DNA of 17,675 nucleotides from Bacteroidales bacterium (GTDB lineage: Bacteria; Bacteroidota; Bacteroidia; Bacteroidales; JAADGE01): contig JAOZMN010000017.1 of assembly GCA_029934265.1 (NCBI GenBank), positions 1-17,675 of the forward strand. Reading direction: 5' to 3'. Below the pieces are notes generated by a model. That model saw only the letters and a program-made list of their open reading frames with translations, made no database searches and was not told the origin of the DNA. Below, one piece after another: positions 6,304-14,562 of this stretch (positions are counted from its first letter, which is position 1; every line of letters starts with the position of its first letter). Made by a program: the position numbers and the translations under genes.

Positions 6304-8067
6304 ATGATATTTATGAAAAAAATTATATTTGTTTTACTGACGGTATTTATTTTTCAAACCGTTTCGTTTTCACAGAAATACGTTGTCTATAAACGAAAAG
6401 ACAGTACAAAAACAGCAGAAGGAAAATTAGAAAACGGTTATGAACAAGGTTTGTGGAAATATTATAATGAAAAAGAAAAATTAATACAAGAAACCGAATT
6501 CTACAACGGAATGATAAACGGACGTTTAACTTATTTCTACGAAAACGGAAACAAACAAAACGAAGGATATTTTTATGCCGGTTTTCAAGAAAAAGAATAC
6601 AAAGAATGGTATCTGTCCGGAACATTATCAAAAGAAGGTTTTTATAAAAAAGGCAAAAAAGACAGTACTTGGACGGAATATTATCTTAACGAAGAGGTAA
6701 AATCCGTTACCGAATATAAAGCCGACAAGCCCTATCTTAAATTATACATCACCGCCCAAGGCGATACTCTTATAGAAAACGGAAACGGAAAGTATATTTC
6801 GTATTTTGAAACAGGTGAAAAACACAAAGAGGGATTGTACAAAAACGGCAAAAAAGATTCTGTGTGGATAACTTATTTTAAAACCGGTAAAATATTCCGC
6901 AAAGGAACTTATAAGAAGAACAAAAAAACAGGAAAATGGCTTACATATTACAAAACAGGAGATTTGGAAAGTGAACTTAATTATGAAAACGGTAAAAATA
7001 TTGCTTGGTATCCCGGAAAAACAAAAGAAATGGAAGGCACACTTTTAAACGGTGAAAAAGACGGTGAATGGACATATTATTATAAGTCCGGAAAAATTGA
7101 TATTATCGGAAGCTACAAGTTCGGCAAAAAAGAAGGCTTACACATAAGATACTTCACAAACGGAAAACCGGAATCTGAAATAAATTATAAAAACAATCTT
7201 AAAAACGGAGAGGCAAAATGGTATTTGCCGGACGGTCTGCCGGACATAGAAGGACATTTTCGCAACGACACAATGCACGGAAAATGGTCTTATTTTCAAA
7301 CAGATTCAGTTCTTGGAAAGCGAATTGCACTAAAAGGAAATTCCGGAATGTACGAAAAAGGTAAAATGCACGGCTTGTGGACTTATTGGTATCCTACCGG
7401 CGAAGTTTGGAAAAAAGGATATTTCCAAAACGGTGTTAAAGAGGGACTTTGGAAAGTTTTTTATGAAAACGGACAAGTTTTTTATCAAGGAAATTTTAAA
7501 GCAGGAAAAGAAAACGGACTTTGGGAAAAATATTACGAAAACGGAAATTTGCACACCAGAGGAACTTTCGATATGGGAATACTCGACTTAAAATGGGAAG
7601 CTTGGCACAAAAACGGAAAGAAAAAATACGAAATTTATTATGATAAAAATATCAAAAACGGTATCTCTAAACACTGGGGAGAAAACGGAATTATCGAAAG
7701 TTTAGAATCATTCAAAAACGGTATTGCCAACGGAAAGTACGAATATTATTATCCCGACGGAACGGTGAGCCTTACCGGTTTTTATCTTAATGAAGAAAAA
7801 AACGGTAAATGGACAATGTATAACAAAAATGGAGCTGTATTAAGAACCGAAAACTACAAAAACGGCAAACGAGACGGCAGAACCATACTTTTTTACAGAA
7901 ATACAAAAGTTCAAGAAGATACATTTTACAAAGACGGCAAAAGAAACGGAACTTGCAAAAAATACGACAAATATGGCGAGCTTATTTTTCATGCAGAATA
8001 TAAAAACGGTATAAGAACAAAAATTTTAGTAAACAAAAAAGTAAATACAGGCAATACAGGTTGGTAA
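6304..8067 (+). CDS. Secreted MORN_2/YwqK-type repeat protein
   Basis: A 587-residue protein made almost wholly of short repeats. A signal peptide is clear from the second Met (6313): MKKIIFVLLTVFIFQTVSFSQ. That ATG may be the real start, making 584 residues, since the first adds only MIF. After the signal I count about 21 units of 20-30 residues fitting the pattern NG-K-x-G-x-W-x-x-Y-x-x-x-G-x-x-x-x-x-G-x-Y-x-x-G, such as KKTGKWLTYYKTGDLE and KMHGLWTYWYPTGEVWKKG. This is the MORN_2 variant that databases label YwqK-family antitoxin. The label is misleading here: no toxin gene is adjacent and the protein is exported. The repeats should give an elongated beta-rich scaffold, probably for protein or surface binding (inference). 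The M16-like gene follows after 51 bases on the same strand, so the two are probably co-expressed. Confidence 0.88.
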   Translation: MIFMKKIIFVLLTVFIFQTVSFSQKYVVYKRKDSTKTAEGKLENGYEQGLWKYYNEKEKLIQETEFYNGMINGRLTYFYENGNKQNEGYFYAGFQEKEYKEWYLSGTLSKEGFYKKGKKDSTWTEYYLNEEVKSVTEYKADKPYLKLYITAQGDTLIENGNGKYISYFETGEKHKEGLYKNGKKDSVWITYFKTGKIFRKGTYKKNKKTGKWLTYYKTGDLESELNYENGKNIAWYPGKTKEMEGTLLNGEKDGEWTYYYKSGKIDIIGSYKFGKKEGLHIRYFTNGKPESEINYKNNLKNGEAKWYLPDGLPDIEGHFRNDTMHGKWSYFQTDSVLGKRIALKGNSGMYEKGKMHGLWTYWYPTGEVWKKGYFQNGVKEGLWKVFYENGQVFYQGNFKAGKENGLWEKYYENGNLHTRGTFDMGILDLKWEAWHKNGKKKYEIYYDKNIKNGISKHWGENGIIESLESFKNGIANGKYEYYYPDGTVSLTGFYLNEEKNGKWTMYNKNGAVLRTENYKNGKRDGRTILFYRNTKVQEDTFYKDGKRNGTCKKYDKYGELIFHAEYKNGIRTKILVNKKVNTGNTGW

Positions 8068-8118
8068 ATAATTGACTATTTTTTTTTTTACTTCCACCTG
8101 ATTAATAAGTTACAAACT

Positions 8119-10197
8119 GTGAATATAAAACTTAAAAATATCATTACTGAAATAAGAAATTTTTTTTTACTTATTTTAGTAATGGTATTTTTAAGTTTTC
8201 CCGGCAAGACACAAGTCAATAAAGTACTCGACAATATTTCAAATTATCAAAAAACAACTCTCAAAAACGGTATTACAATAATTCATATAGACAACCCTTT
8301 AAATTCCGATATTTACTGTAATTTTTATTTCGATATTCCGACTTCTTTGAACCAAGCCGAACAAATTACAAATAAAATAACAATAAATGCACTACCACAA
8401 GGAGCTGATACAATTAAAACTTCAATATTTAAAAATATCCTTTCAAAAGCGGGTATTTTTATTGAAAGTAAAGATTTTTATTTGGAAGGAATTACAAGTT
8501 CAAATACTTATGACAGTGTAATTTATTACATATCAAAAGTATTGAAATATCCACGTTTTGATGAAGAAACAATACAAAAAGAAAAAACAGTTCTTTCCGG
8601 CGAAATAAAAAATAAATCACCGGAATATAAATACAGATTTGATACATATAAACATTTTTTTTATACGAAATCCGATAAAATTCCGAATTTGAATTTTGAT
8701 AACATAAACAAAATTTCTATTGAAAATAATTACAAAGAAAAATTCAAAAATGCAAAAAAATATTTTGTAGTTATTGCTGATTTACCTTTCGATACAGTTG
8801 TTTCAAAAGCTGAAAAATATTTTTCGGATATACCAAAATGTACAAAATTTAAAACTCAAAATCCGCCCAAACATAAAACCGACATAATAAAATGTTTTCT
8901 TACAGACACTCTTACCGATAAAAAACTTTTAAATATTTCTGTTATAAGCAAAATTAATTCTAAAATTAATTCTAAAAATTATCATACGTATAAGATTATA
9001 GACAAGATATTGATTAACAATAATTCAGGAAGATTTTACTCGACAAGTATTGTAAAAAATAAGGCAAAATCATGCAAACTTACAATAAATAATTCTGCTG
9101 AAATTCCTTATATTTACACTTTCGTAACAGCTGAAAACGGCAAAGGTGAAAAATTAAGTATGCTGACAAAAGAAACTATTGATAATATGACAGATACATT
9201 AGTTTTTGAAGGTGAAATAGAGTACGCAATAAATACAGAAACAGATAAATTTTTCAAATCTCTTGATAAATTTGATAAAATAGCACAACTGCTTATCGAA
9301 ATTCAAAAATACAAATTGCCAGCCGATTATTTTAAAAATCATACAACGGCATTAAAAAACACCACTGAAGAAGACATTTTAAAACAGTCTAATCAAATGT
9401 TTTCCGATAATAAATATATGATTATAATCAGAGGAACAGACAGCGATACACTTTATAATGAGTTAATTAAACTTTCGGAAAATTTTGAAATAGAAATATA
9501 CGATAACAATATTTTAAAAGAAACTTTAGAAAAAGGATTTGATGCAAAAGTTGTAACCGACAAATTTCTTAAAACCGTAAACGCTAAGAAGAAACACAAA
9601 GGACAAGTTCTCGAAATATCAGGTTTTTACAAATTCGACAAAGATTCAGCAAAAATATCGAAAACAATCAAAAGAAAAGGAGTTAAATATTTGGCAACTA
9701 CTTATTTATATCCACAAAAGAAAATCAAAAAACTTCATGAAAAGCAAATTTACGATGGCAAAAAAGGAATAGAAATAACAAATGATTATAAAATTGAACT
9801 TTCTGAAAATAAACTTGCTGAACTTAAAACAGCTTCTTACCAATACGAAGAAATCGGGTTCGGAAAAGACAGCGTAGAAATAGAACTTCTCGGACGTTTC
9901 AAATACGACGATAAACTTACGTACAAAATAAAGGTTGAATATACCAACGGTAAAATATTTTATAATTATTATAATATCAATTCCGGATTAAAAATTGCTC
10001 AGGAACAAATTATCGATAAAAAAGTCGTAAAAACCGTAAAATTTTACGACTATACAGAAATTCCTAATTCAGACGGAATAATAATTCCTTACCGAAAATT
10101 AATTTTTACGAAAAATTACAATGCAATTTTTGAAATTACAAAGACAAAATCCAAAGAAAAAATTGATGACAAAGAATTTGAAATAGAAAATAAATAA
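8119..10197 (+). CDS. Exported M16-peptidase-like protein lacking the zinc motif
   Basis: A 692-residue protein beginning at GTG (8119). An in-frame TAA lies six codons upstream, and the next ATG, at residue 22, would cut through the signal peptide MNIKLKNIITEIRNFFLLIL..., so GTG is preferred. Residues about 44-250 resemble an M16 (insulinase/processing-peptidase) N-terminal domain: TTLKNGITIIHIDNP, SIFKNILSKAGIFIES, VLKYPRFDEETIQKEKTVLSGEI, then KKYFVVIADLPFD and AEKYFSDIP. The HxxEH zinc-binding motif is absent; the matching region reads NALPQGADTIKT. It therefore resembles the inactive partner subunits of M16 pairs. A weaker second M16-like half extends to about 465. Residues 470-692 form a different, beta-rich domain beginning DAKVVTDKFLKTVNAKKKH, like the LolA/outer-membrane-lipoprotein-like extension seen on some Bacteroidota M16 proteins. 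Location is inferred as periplasmic. A catalytic partner is not in this window. Confidence 0.72.
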   Translation: MNIKLKNIITEIRNFFLLILVMVFLSFPGKTQVNKVLDNISNYQKTTLKNGITIIHIDNPLNSDIYCNFYFDIPTSLNQAEQITNKITINALPQGADTIKTSIFKNILSKAGIFIESKDFYLEGITSSNTYDSVIYYISKVLKYPRFDEETIQKEKTVLSGEIKNKSPEYKYRFDTYKHFFYTKSDKIPNLNFDNINKISIENNYKEKFKNAKKYFVVIADLPFDTVVSKAEKYFSDIPKCTKFKTQNPPKHKTDIIKCFLTDTLTDKKLLNISVISKINSKINSKNYHTYKIIDKILINNNSGRFYSTSIVKNKAKSCKLTINNSAEIPYIYTFVTAENGKGEKLSMLTKETIDNMTDTLVFEGEIEYAINTETDKFFKSLDKFDKIAQLLIEIQKYKLPADYFKNHTTALKNTTEEDILKQSNQMFSDNKYMIIIRGTDSDTLYNELIKLSENFEIEIYDNNILKETLEKGFDAKVVTDKFLKTVNAKKKHKGQVLEISGFYKFDKDSAKISKTIKRKGVKYLATTYLYPQKKIKKLHEKQIYDGKKGIEITNDYKIELSENKLAELKTASYQYEEIGFGKDSVEIELLGRFKYDDKLTYKIKVEYTNGKIFYNYYNINSGLKIAQEQIIDKKVVKTVKFYDYTEIPNSDGIIIPYRKLIFTKNYNAIFEITKTKSKEKIDDKEFEIENK
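8950..8973 (+). repeat. Tandem 12-base duplication inside the M16-like gene
   Basis: AAAATTAATTCT occurs twice in direct succession (8950-8961 and 8962-8973), keeping the frame and encoding KINSKINS. It looks like a recent replication-slippage duplication in an AT-rich linker. Confidence 0.8.
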
Positions 10198-10210
10198 AAA
10201 TTTTCTTTTT

Positions 10211-10242
10211 TTTAATATTTTAAAACGAAAATATTAATTTTG
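10211..10242 (+). promoter_or_regulatory. Likely promoter of the TPR gene
   Basis: TAATTTTG at 10235-10242 matches the -7 consensus TAnnTTTG. TTTA at 10211-10214 is a near match to the -33 TTTG, with a 20-base spacer. The start codon is 76 bases beyond the -7 element. The region lies directly after the M16-like gene and starts a new rightward unit. Confidence 0.45.
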
Positions 10243-10318
10243 TAAGATTAAAAGCTAATTCCAAAATAAAAATTTACCAAAAAAGCCTACTTTATTCCTC
10301 GAATCAAAGTCATTTAAA

Positions 10319-12499
10319 ATGAAGAAAATGAACGCAAAAGAATTAAATTTAAAATTTGAAAAAATCCAAAAATCAATAATCGACAAAAAATTGTCCGAAG
10401 CATTTGAAGAATTACAAAAAACAGCAGCCTTAAGCAGTAAAACAGAATTTAAAAATACTTCCGAAAAACTGAAAGAAACATATTTAATGATGCTTAAATA
10501 TTCATTTTCCGGAATAGAAGACCCGCATCAGGAAAAAGTATATTCAGACATCAGAAAAAAACTTTTAAAACTTTCCGATACTCTCGAACAAGAAATTATT
10601 TTAGAAAAATCACTCAATAAAATTGCAATAGAGAAAAAAATATTCAAAAAACAAATATTCAGAGAAAAAATAGAACTCGGCAAACTTCTACACGAGTTGA
10701 GCGAGCAGAAAAAACAACATAAAAATCAAGACCGCAAAAAAATAACAGCAAAAATATTCTTCTTCTTATGGCTTTCGGACACACTTACGGACAATCAACT
10801 CGAAAAAATACAAAAAGCAATATTAAGCAAATCATTATTTTCTTATGAAAAAGCGATAATTGTAAGTGGAATAACTATCAGCCTGTTACGATGTTTTGAC
10901 ACTCGTAAATTTATTGCATTATTCGATATATACGATGCAGGAAACAGAATTATATGGGAAAGAGCACTTGTCGGACTTGTATTTTCATTTTATACTTACG
11001 ATAATCGCATAGAACTTTATCCGGAACTCACCGAACGCTTGGAGAAAATAAGTTTGGACGATGATATTGAAGAAAATATCGAAATAATTATCCTGCAACT
11101 TATCCGCACCAAAGAAACAAAAGAAATTACCAAGCGAATGATGACCGAAATTGCTCCGGAACTCGACAAATTCAAAAGTTTCATTACCGAAAAATTAGAC
11201 CTTGATAAAATAATTCCGGATAATATCGGCGAAGACGACAATCCGGAGTGGGAAGAACTTCTCGAAGATTCTTCCGGTGTTTTCGGAAAAATGGCTGAGT
11301 TTTCACAAATGCAATTAGACGGCTCTGATGTTTTTATGAGTGCATTTGCAAATTTAAAACATTTCGATTTTTTCAAGCAAACACATAATTGGTTTTTACC
11401 TTTTTATAAAGATAATATCGAAATTGTAGAACTTTTTAATGAGGAAACCGAAAATTTCGATGTCGAAACTTTTTTGGAAACCCTCGCAAAATCAACATTA
11501 ATGTGCAATTCGGATAAATATTCATTTTGCTTAAATATTGATGCAATACCCGAACAGCAAAAGAAAATGATGCTCGGACTGTTTAAAATGGAAATCGAAG
11601 CGATGAACGAAGACGCTTATGAAGATAAAATTCTTAACAAAAATATTTCAAAAAAAATATTTACTAATTATATTCAAGAATATTATCGTTTTCTGAAATT
11701 ACACCCTTGGCGAGACGATTTTTTCGATATTTTTGAAAGTAAAATGGATATTCAAAATACCGTTTTTTATAAAACTATCGTGAAAAACGAAAATGTTTTA
11801 AAAAAAATCGGAGATTTATATTTTAAAAAGAAATTTTTCGTCGATGCAATAAATACATATAAATTATTGGAAACAAGCCAAGACAAAGCGGTAATCTACG
11901 AAAAAACAGCTTTTGCATATCAAAAAATCAAAAACTATGAACAGGCATTAAAATATTATCTGCGTGCCGAACTTCTTGACAGAGAATCTGTTTGGATTTA
12001 CAAAAAAACGGCATTCTGTTACGGCAAAACCGGAGATTACGAAAATGCCTTAAAATATTACCAAAAAGCAAATAAAATAAAACCCGAAAATATGCACATT
12101 CTTGCAAATATCGGACAATGTCATATTTATTTGGAAAACCACGAACAAGCTTTGAAACAGTACTATAAAATTGAATATTTCGACCCGGACAACATAAAAG
12201 CAATGCGACCGATAGCTTGGTGTTCGCTGTTTCTTGCAAAATTCGATTCCGCAAAAAAATATCTTGAAAAACTTATTAAATTAGAACCTTCCTATTTCGA
12301 TTATATAAGTTTGGGAAATGTTTTTTTGTGTGAAAATAATAAAAAAGAAGCCATAAACGCCTATACACAGGCTCTTAAAATGTCCGATAAAAATAAATTC
12401 ATACAGGCTTTGGAAGAAGACAAAGACATACTCTTTAAACACGGCGTAAGTTCAACAGATTATATGTTGCTCAAAGATTATATTTCAACGATAATCTAA
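10319..12499 (+). CDS. Large TPR protein, cytoplasmic
   Basis: A 726-residue protein without a signal peptide or membrane segment. I do not recognise the N-terminal 480 residues as a named domain. They are rich in helix-forming, charged residues, with a possible coiled coil at about 95-145 (repeated Glu/Lys/Gln) and an acidic stretch around 300-315 (EDDNPEWEELLED). From about 494 to 715 there are about six tetratricopeptide repeats, for example AVIYEKTAFAYQKIKNYEQA, WIYKKTAFCYGKTGDYENA and HILANIGQCHIYLENHEQA. TPRs mediate protein-protein contacts, so a scaffold or assembly role is inferred. The start could be the ATG at 10319 (MKKMNAKEL) or at 10328. It precedes mrdA-rodA on the same strand but has its own candidate promoter and a 216-base gap to mrdA, so a link to the elongasome is only suggestive. 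Confidence 0.82.
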   Translation: MKKMNAKELNLKFEKIQKSIIDKKLSEAFEELQKTAALSSKTEFKNTSEKLKETYLMMLKYSFSGIEDPHQEKVYSDIRKKLLKLSDTLEQEIILEKSLNKIAIEKKIFKKQIFREKIELGKLLHELSEQKKQHKNQDRKKITAKIFFFLWLSDTLTDNQLEKIQKAILSKSLFSYEKAIIVSGITISLLRCFDTRKFIALFDIYDAGNRIIWERALVGLVFSFYTYDNRIELYPELTERLEKISLDDDIEENIEIIILQLIRTKETKEITKRMMTEIAPELDKFKSFITEKLDLDKIIPDNIGEDDNPEWEELLEDSSGVFGKMAEFSQMQLDGSDVFMSAFANLKHFDFFKQTHNWFLPFYKDNIEIVELFNEETENFDVETFLETLAKSTLMCNSDKYSFCLNIDAIPEQQKKMMLGLFKMEIEAMNEDAYEDKILNKNISKKIFTNYIQEYYRFLKLHPWRDDFFDIFESKMDIQNTVFYKTIVKNENVLKKIGDLYFKKKFFVDAINTYKLLETSQDKAVIYEKTAFAYQKIKNYEQALKYYLRAELLDRESVWIYKKTAFCYGKTGDYENALKYYQKANKIKPENMHILANIGQCHIYLENHEQALKQYYKIEYFDPDNIKAMRPIAWCSLFLAKFDSAKKYLEKLIKLEPSYFDYISLGNVFLCENNKKEAINAYTQALKMSDKNKFIQALEEDKDILFKHGVSSTDYMLLKDYISTII

Positions 12500-12523
12500 T
12501 CTACACAATTCATTTTTTTGATT

Positions 12524-12553
12524 TTTGATTGCAATATTTTTTTATCACCTTTG
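12524..12553 (+). promoter_or_regulatory. Candidate promoter of mrdA-rodA
   Basis: TTTG at 12524-12527 and CACCTTTG at 12546-12553 are 18 bases apart, close to the Bacteroidota arrangement TTTG-N19-TAnnTTTG with a single mismatch (C for T) in the -7 element. It would give a leader of about 155 bases to the mrdA ATG, containing the inverted repeat at 12597-12678. Confidence 0.4.
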
Positions 12554-12596
12554 TAAACTTATGCTAACAGCATGAATATATGGGTTCAGTGTAAAA

Positions 12597-12678
12597 AGAC
12601 CCTAAGGGTTTAATTTAACAAAAATAAATAAGTCCAAATGTCTTATTCCCGGTTATTTACTTCAAACCCTTAGGGTCT
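12597..12678. repeat. 15-base perfect inverted repeat in the mrdA leader
   Basis: AGACCCTAAGGGTTT (12597-12611) and AAACCCTTAGGGTCT (12664-12678) are exact reverse complements 52 bases apart. Each arm is itself nearly palindromic (ACCCTwAGGGT). The structure lies between the candidate promoter and the mrdA start, in otherwise AT-rich DNA, so it stands out by its GC content. It may be an RNA stem-loop, a paired protein-binding site or a small dispersed repeat. I see no flanking direct repeat. Confidence 0.65.
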
Positions 12679-12715
12679 GATTACCAAAAATACCCTTTTT
12701 ATACCAATCTCATAT

Positions 12716-14500
12716 ATGGATAAAAGAATAGTAATCAGAGCAATTATAATACTTACGGGGCTTATTTTCATAATCAACCTGTATATTATTCAGGTTGCAG
12801 ATAACAGCTATAAACTTTCCGCCGAGAACAATGCATTTCGTCATGTTACTCAATATCCTGCACGAGGCATGATTTTCGACCGAAACGGAAGACTTCTCGT
12901 ATTCAACGAAGCATCTTACGACTTGAAAGCTGTATCAGACCAGATTAAACCTTTCGACACTATAAATCTATGTAAACTGTTGAGTATAAGTAAGGAACAA
13001 TTAATAAAAACACTTGCAGATGCTAACAGATACCAACCTGTTGTCATATCCAAACAAATGTCGAAAAAAAGATATGCCGTTTTGCAAGAATTTCTTTATA
13101 AATTTCCCGGTTTTTATGTCGAAACAAGAACTCTGCGGAAATATCCTGAAGCCACAGCCGCACACCTTCTCGGATATGTTAAAGAAGTAAATAAAAATGA
13201 TATTAAAAAAAACCGATATTATAGACAAGGAGATTATATCGGAAAAAGCGGTATCGAAAAATCTTATGAAGAAAAATTGCGAGGCAGAAAAGGAAAAAAC
13301 ATACTCGTTGTAGATGTACATAACAGGATTAAAGGAAGTTACAAAGAAGGTAAATATGATACGGCGGCAGTTGTAGGGAAAAATCTTACTACAACTCTCG
13401 ATGCTGATTTACAGGCTTATGTAGAAAAATTGTTACAAAACAAAATAGGAAGTGTTGTCGCTATTGAACCCAAAACAGGCGAAATACTTGCACTTGCATC
13501 AAGTCCGACTTACGACCCCAATATGTTTGTGGGAGCAAAAAGTTCAAGAAATTACTCCAAGCTCGTAAACGACCCGCTTCTTCCACTTTTTAATAGAGCT
13601 ATAAAATCAAAATATCCACCCGGTTCAACTTTCAAAACGGTAAGTGCCCTTATCGCATTACAAGAGGGAGTTATAACTCCGCAGACAGTTTTTGTCAGTA
13701 ATTTCGGTTACAGCACAGGTTCTCATTTTGTGAAAGACCACATCGGAGGAGCCGTAAATTTCATTATGTCAATTCAATATTCAAGTAATGCGTACTACTG
13801 CCATGTTTTTAAAAATATACTTTCCGATAAAAAATTCAGCTCCGTAAGCGATGCCTATGAAAATTGGAAAGAACATTTACACTCATTCGGCTTAGGTAAA
13901 AAACTCGGCACCGACCTCGCTTATGAAGAAAAAGGCTTAATATATCCGGCAAGTTATTTTGATAAATATTACGGAAAAGGACGTTGGAATCATAATACAG
14001 TAATTTCTTTGGCTATTGGACAGGGAGAGCTTGGTTTTACGCCTTTACAAATGGCAAACATGACCGCAGCTATTGCAAACAGAGGATATTATATTATTCC
14101 GCATATTATAAAAAATATTACAGATGATAGTATAGACCCGATTTATTCGATAAAGAAATATACAAAAATAGAACCCAAATATTTTGACCCTGTAATCGAA
14201 GGTATGGAAATGGTAGTAAAAGCAGGAACGGCAAGAAGCGCATTTGTTGAGGGTCTGCAAATTTGCGGGAAAACAGGAACGGCACAAAATCCACACGGTA
14301 AAGACCACTCTATTTTTATAGCATTTGCACCAAAAGACAACCCGAAAATAGCAATAGCCGCTTATATCGAAAATGCCGGATACGGCTCAACATGGGCAGC
14401 TCCAATAGCAAGCCTGATGATTGAAAAATATTTGACAGACACTATAAAAAGACCATGGGTAGAAAAAAGAATAGTGGACGCAAATCTGATAAAAAAATAA
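12716..14500 (+). CDS. mrdA: Penicillin-binding protein 2 (rod elongation transpeptidase)
   Basis: A 594-residue class B penicillin-binding protein. A single membrane anchor at about 7-26 places the rest in the periplasm. The pedestal region includes RGMIFDRNGRLL (about 50-61) and ATAAHLLGYV. The transpeptidase domain carries all three active-site motifs: S304-T-F-K307 in YPPGSTFKT, S356-S-N358 in SIQYSSNAY, and K519-T-G521 in CGKTGTAQ. By family knowledge it cross-links peptidoglycan during lateral wall growth, in complex with the glycosyltransferase RodA. IGQGELGFTPLQMANMTA is typical of the PBP2 rather than the FtsI branch. The rodA gene follows after 62 bases, confirming the assignment. 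In many Bacteroidota these two genes follow mreB/C/D; here the preceding gene is the TPR protein. The length is slightly short for PBP2, but nothing essential appears missing. Confidence 0.96.
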   Translation: MDKRIVIRAIIILTGLIFIINLYIIQVADNSYKLSAENNAFRHVTQYPARGMIFDRNGRLLVFNEASYDLKAVSDQIKPFDTINLCKLLSISKEQLIKTLADANRYQPVVISKQMSKKRYAVLQEFLYKFPGFYVETRTLRKYPEATAAHLLGYVKEVNKNDIKKNRYYRQGDYIGKSGIEKSYEEKLRGRKGKNILVVDVHNRIKGSYKEGKYDTAAVVGKNLTTTLDADLQAYVEKLLQNKIGSVVAIEPKTGEILALASSPTYDPNMFVGAKSSRNYSKLVNDPLLPLFNRAIKSKYPPGSTFKTVSALIALQEGVITPQTVFVSNFGYSTGSHFVKDHIGGAVNFIMSIQYSSNAYYCHVFKNILSDKKFSSVSDAYENWKEHLHSFGLGKKLGTDLAYEEKGLIYPASYFDKYYGKGRWNHNTVISLAIGQGELGFTPLQMANMTAAIANRGYYIIPHIIKNITDDSIDPIYSIKKYTKIEPKYFDPVIEGMEMVVKAGTARSAFVEGLQICGKTGTAQNPHGKDHSIFIAFAPKDNPKIAIAAYIENAGYGSTWAAPIASLMIEKYLTDTIKRPWVEKRIVDANLIKK

Positions 14501-14536
14501 AATAAAATTTTTAACAAGTAAATGAATTTCAAAACT

Positions 14537-14552
14537 TCACAATTTCACAATT
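14537..14552 (+). repeat. Short tandem repeat before rodA
   Basis: TCACAATT occurs twice in a row (14537-14544, 14545-14552) in the 62-base gap between mrdA and rodA. No promoter or terminator is evident in the gap, which fits co-transcription of the two genes. An AAAGAG just before the ATG is the only purine-rich stretch near the start. Confidence 0.6.
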
Positions 14553-14562
14553 TAAAAGAGTA

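Noticed and set aside
6400..8030. Repeated AAAACGG-type DNA words resembling a repeat array or CRISPR
   Set aside because: They are codons for the NG/NGK residues of the MORN_2 repeats, in frame and with variable sequence and spacing; there are no cas genes.
6304..8067. Toxin-antitoxin system based on the YwqK antitoxin label
   Set aside because: The protein has a signal peptide, is far longer than a typical antitoxin, and has no polymorphic toxin or small toxin gene beside it.
12572..12613. A 13-residue leader peptide gene before mrdA
   Set aside because: It has no runs of a regulatory amino acid and no initiation signal; an ORF this short is expected by chance. It is mentioned only as part of the mrdA leader.
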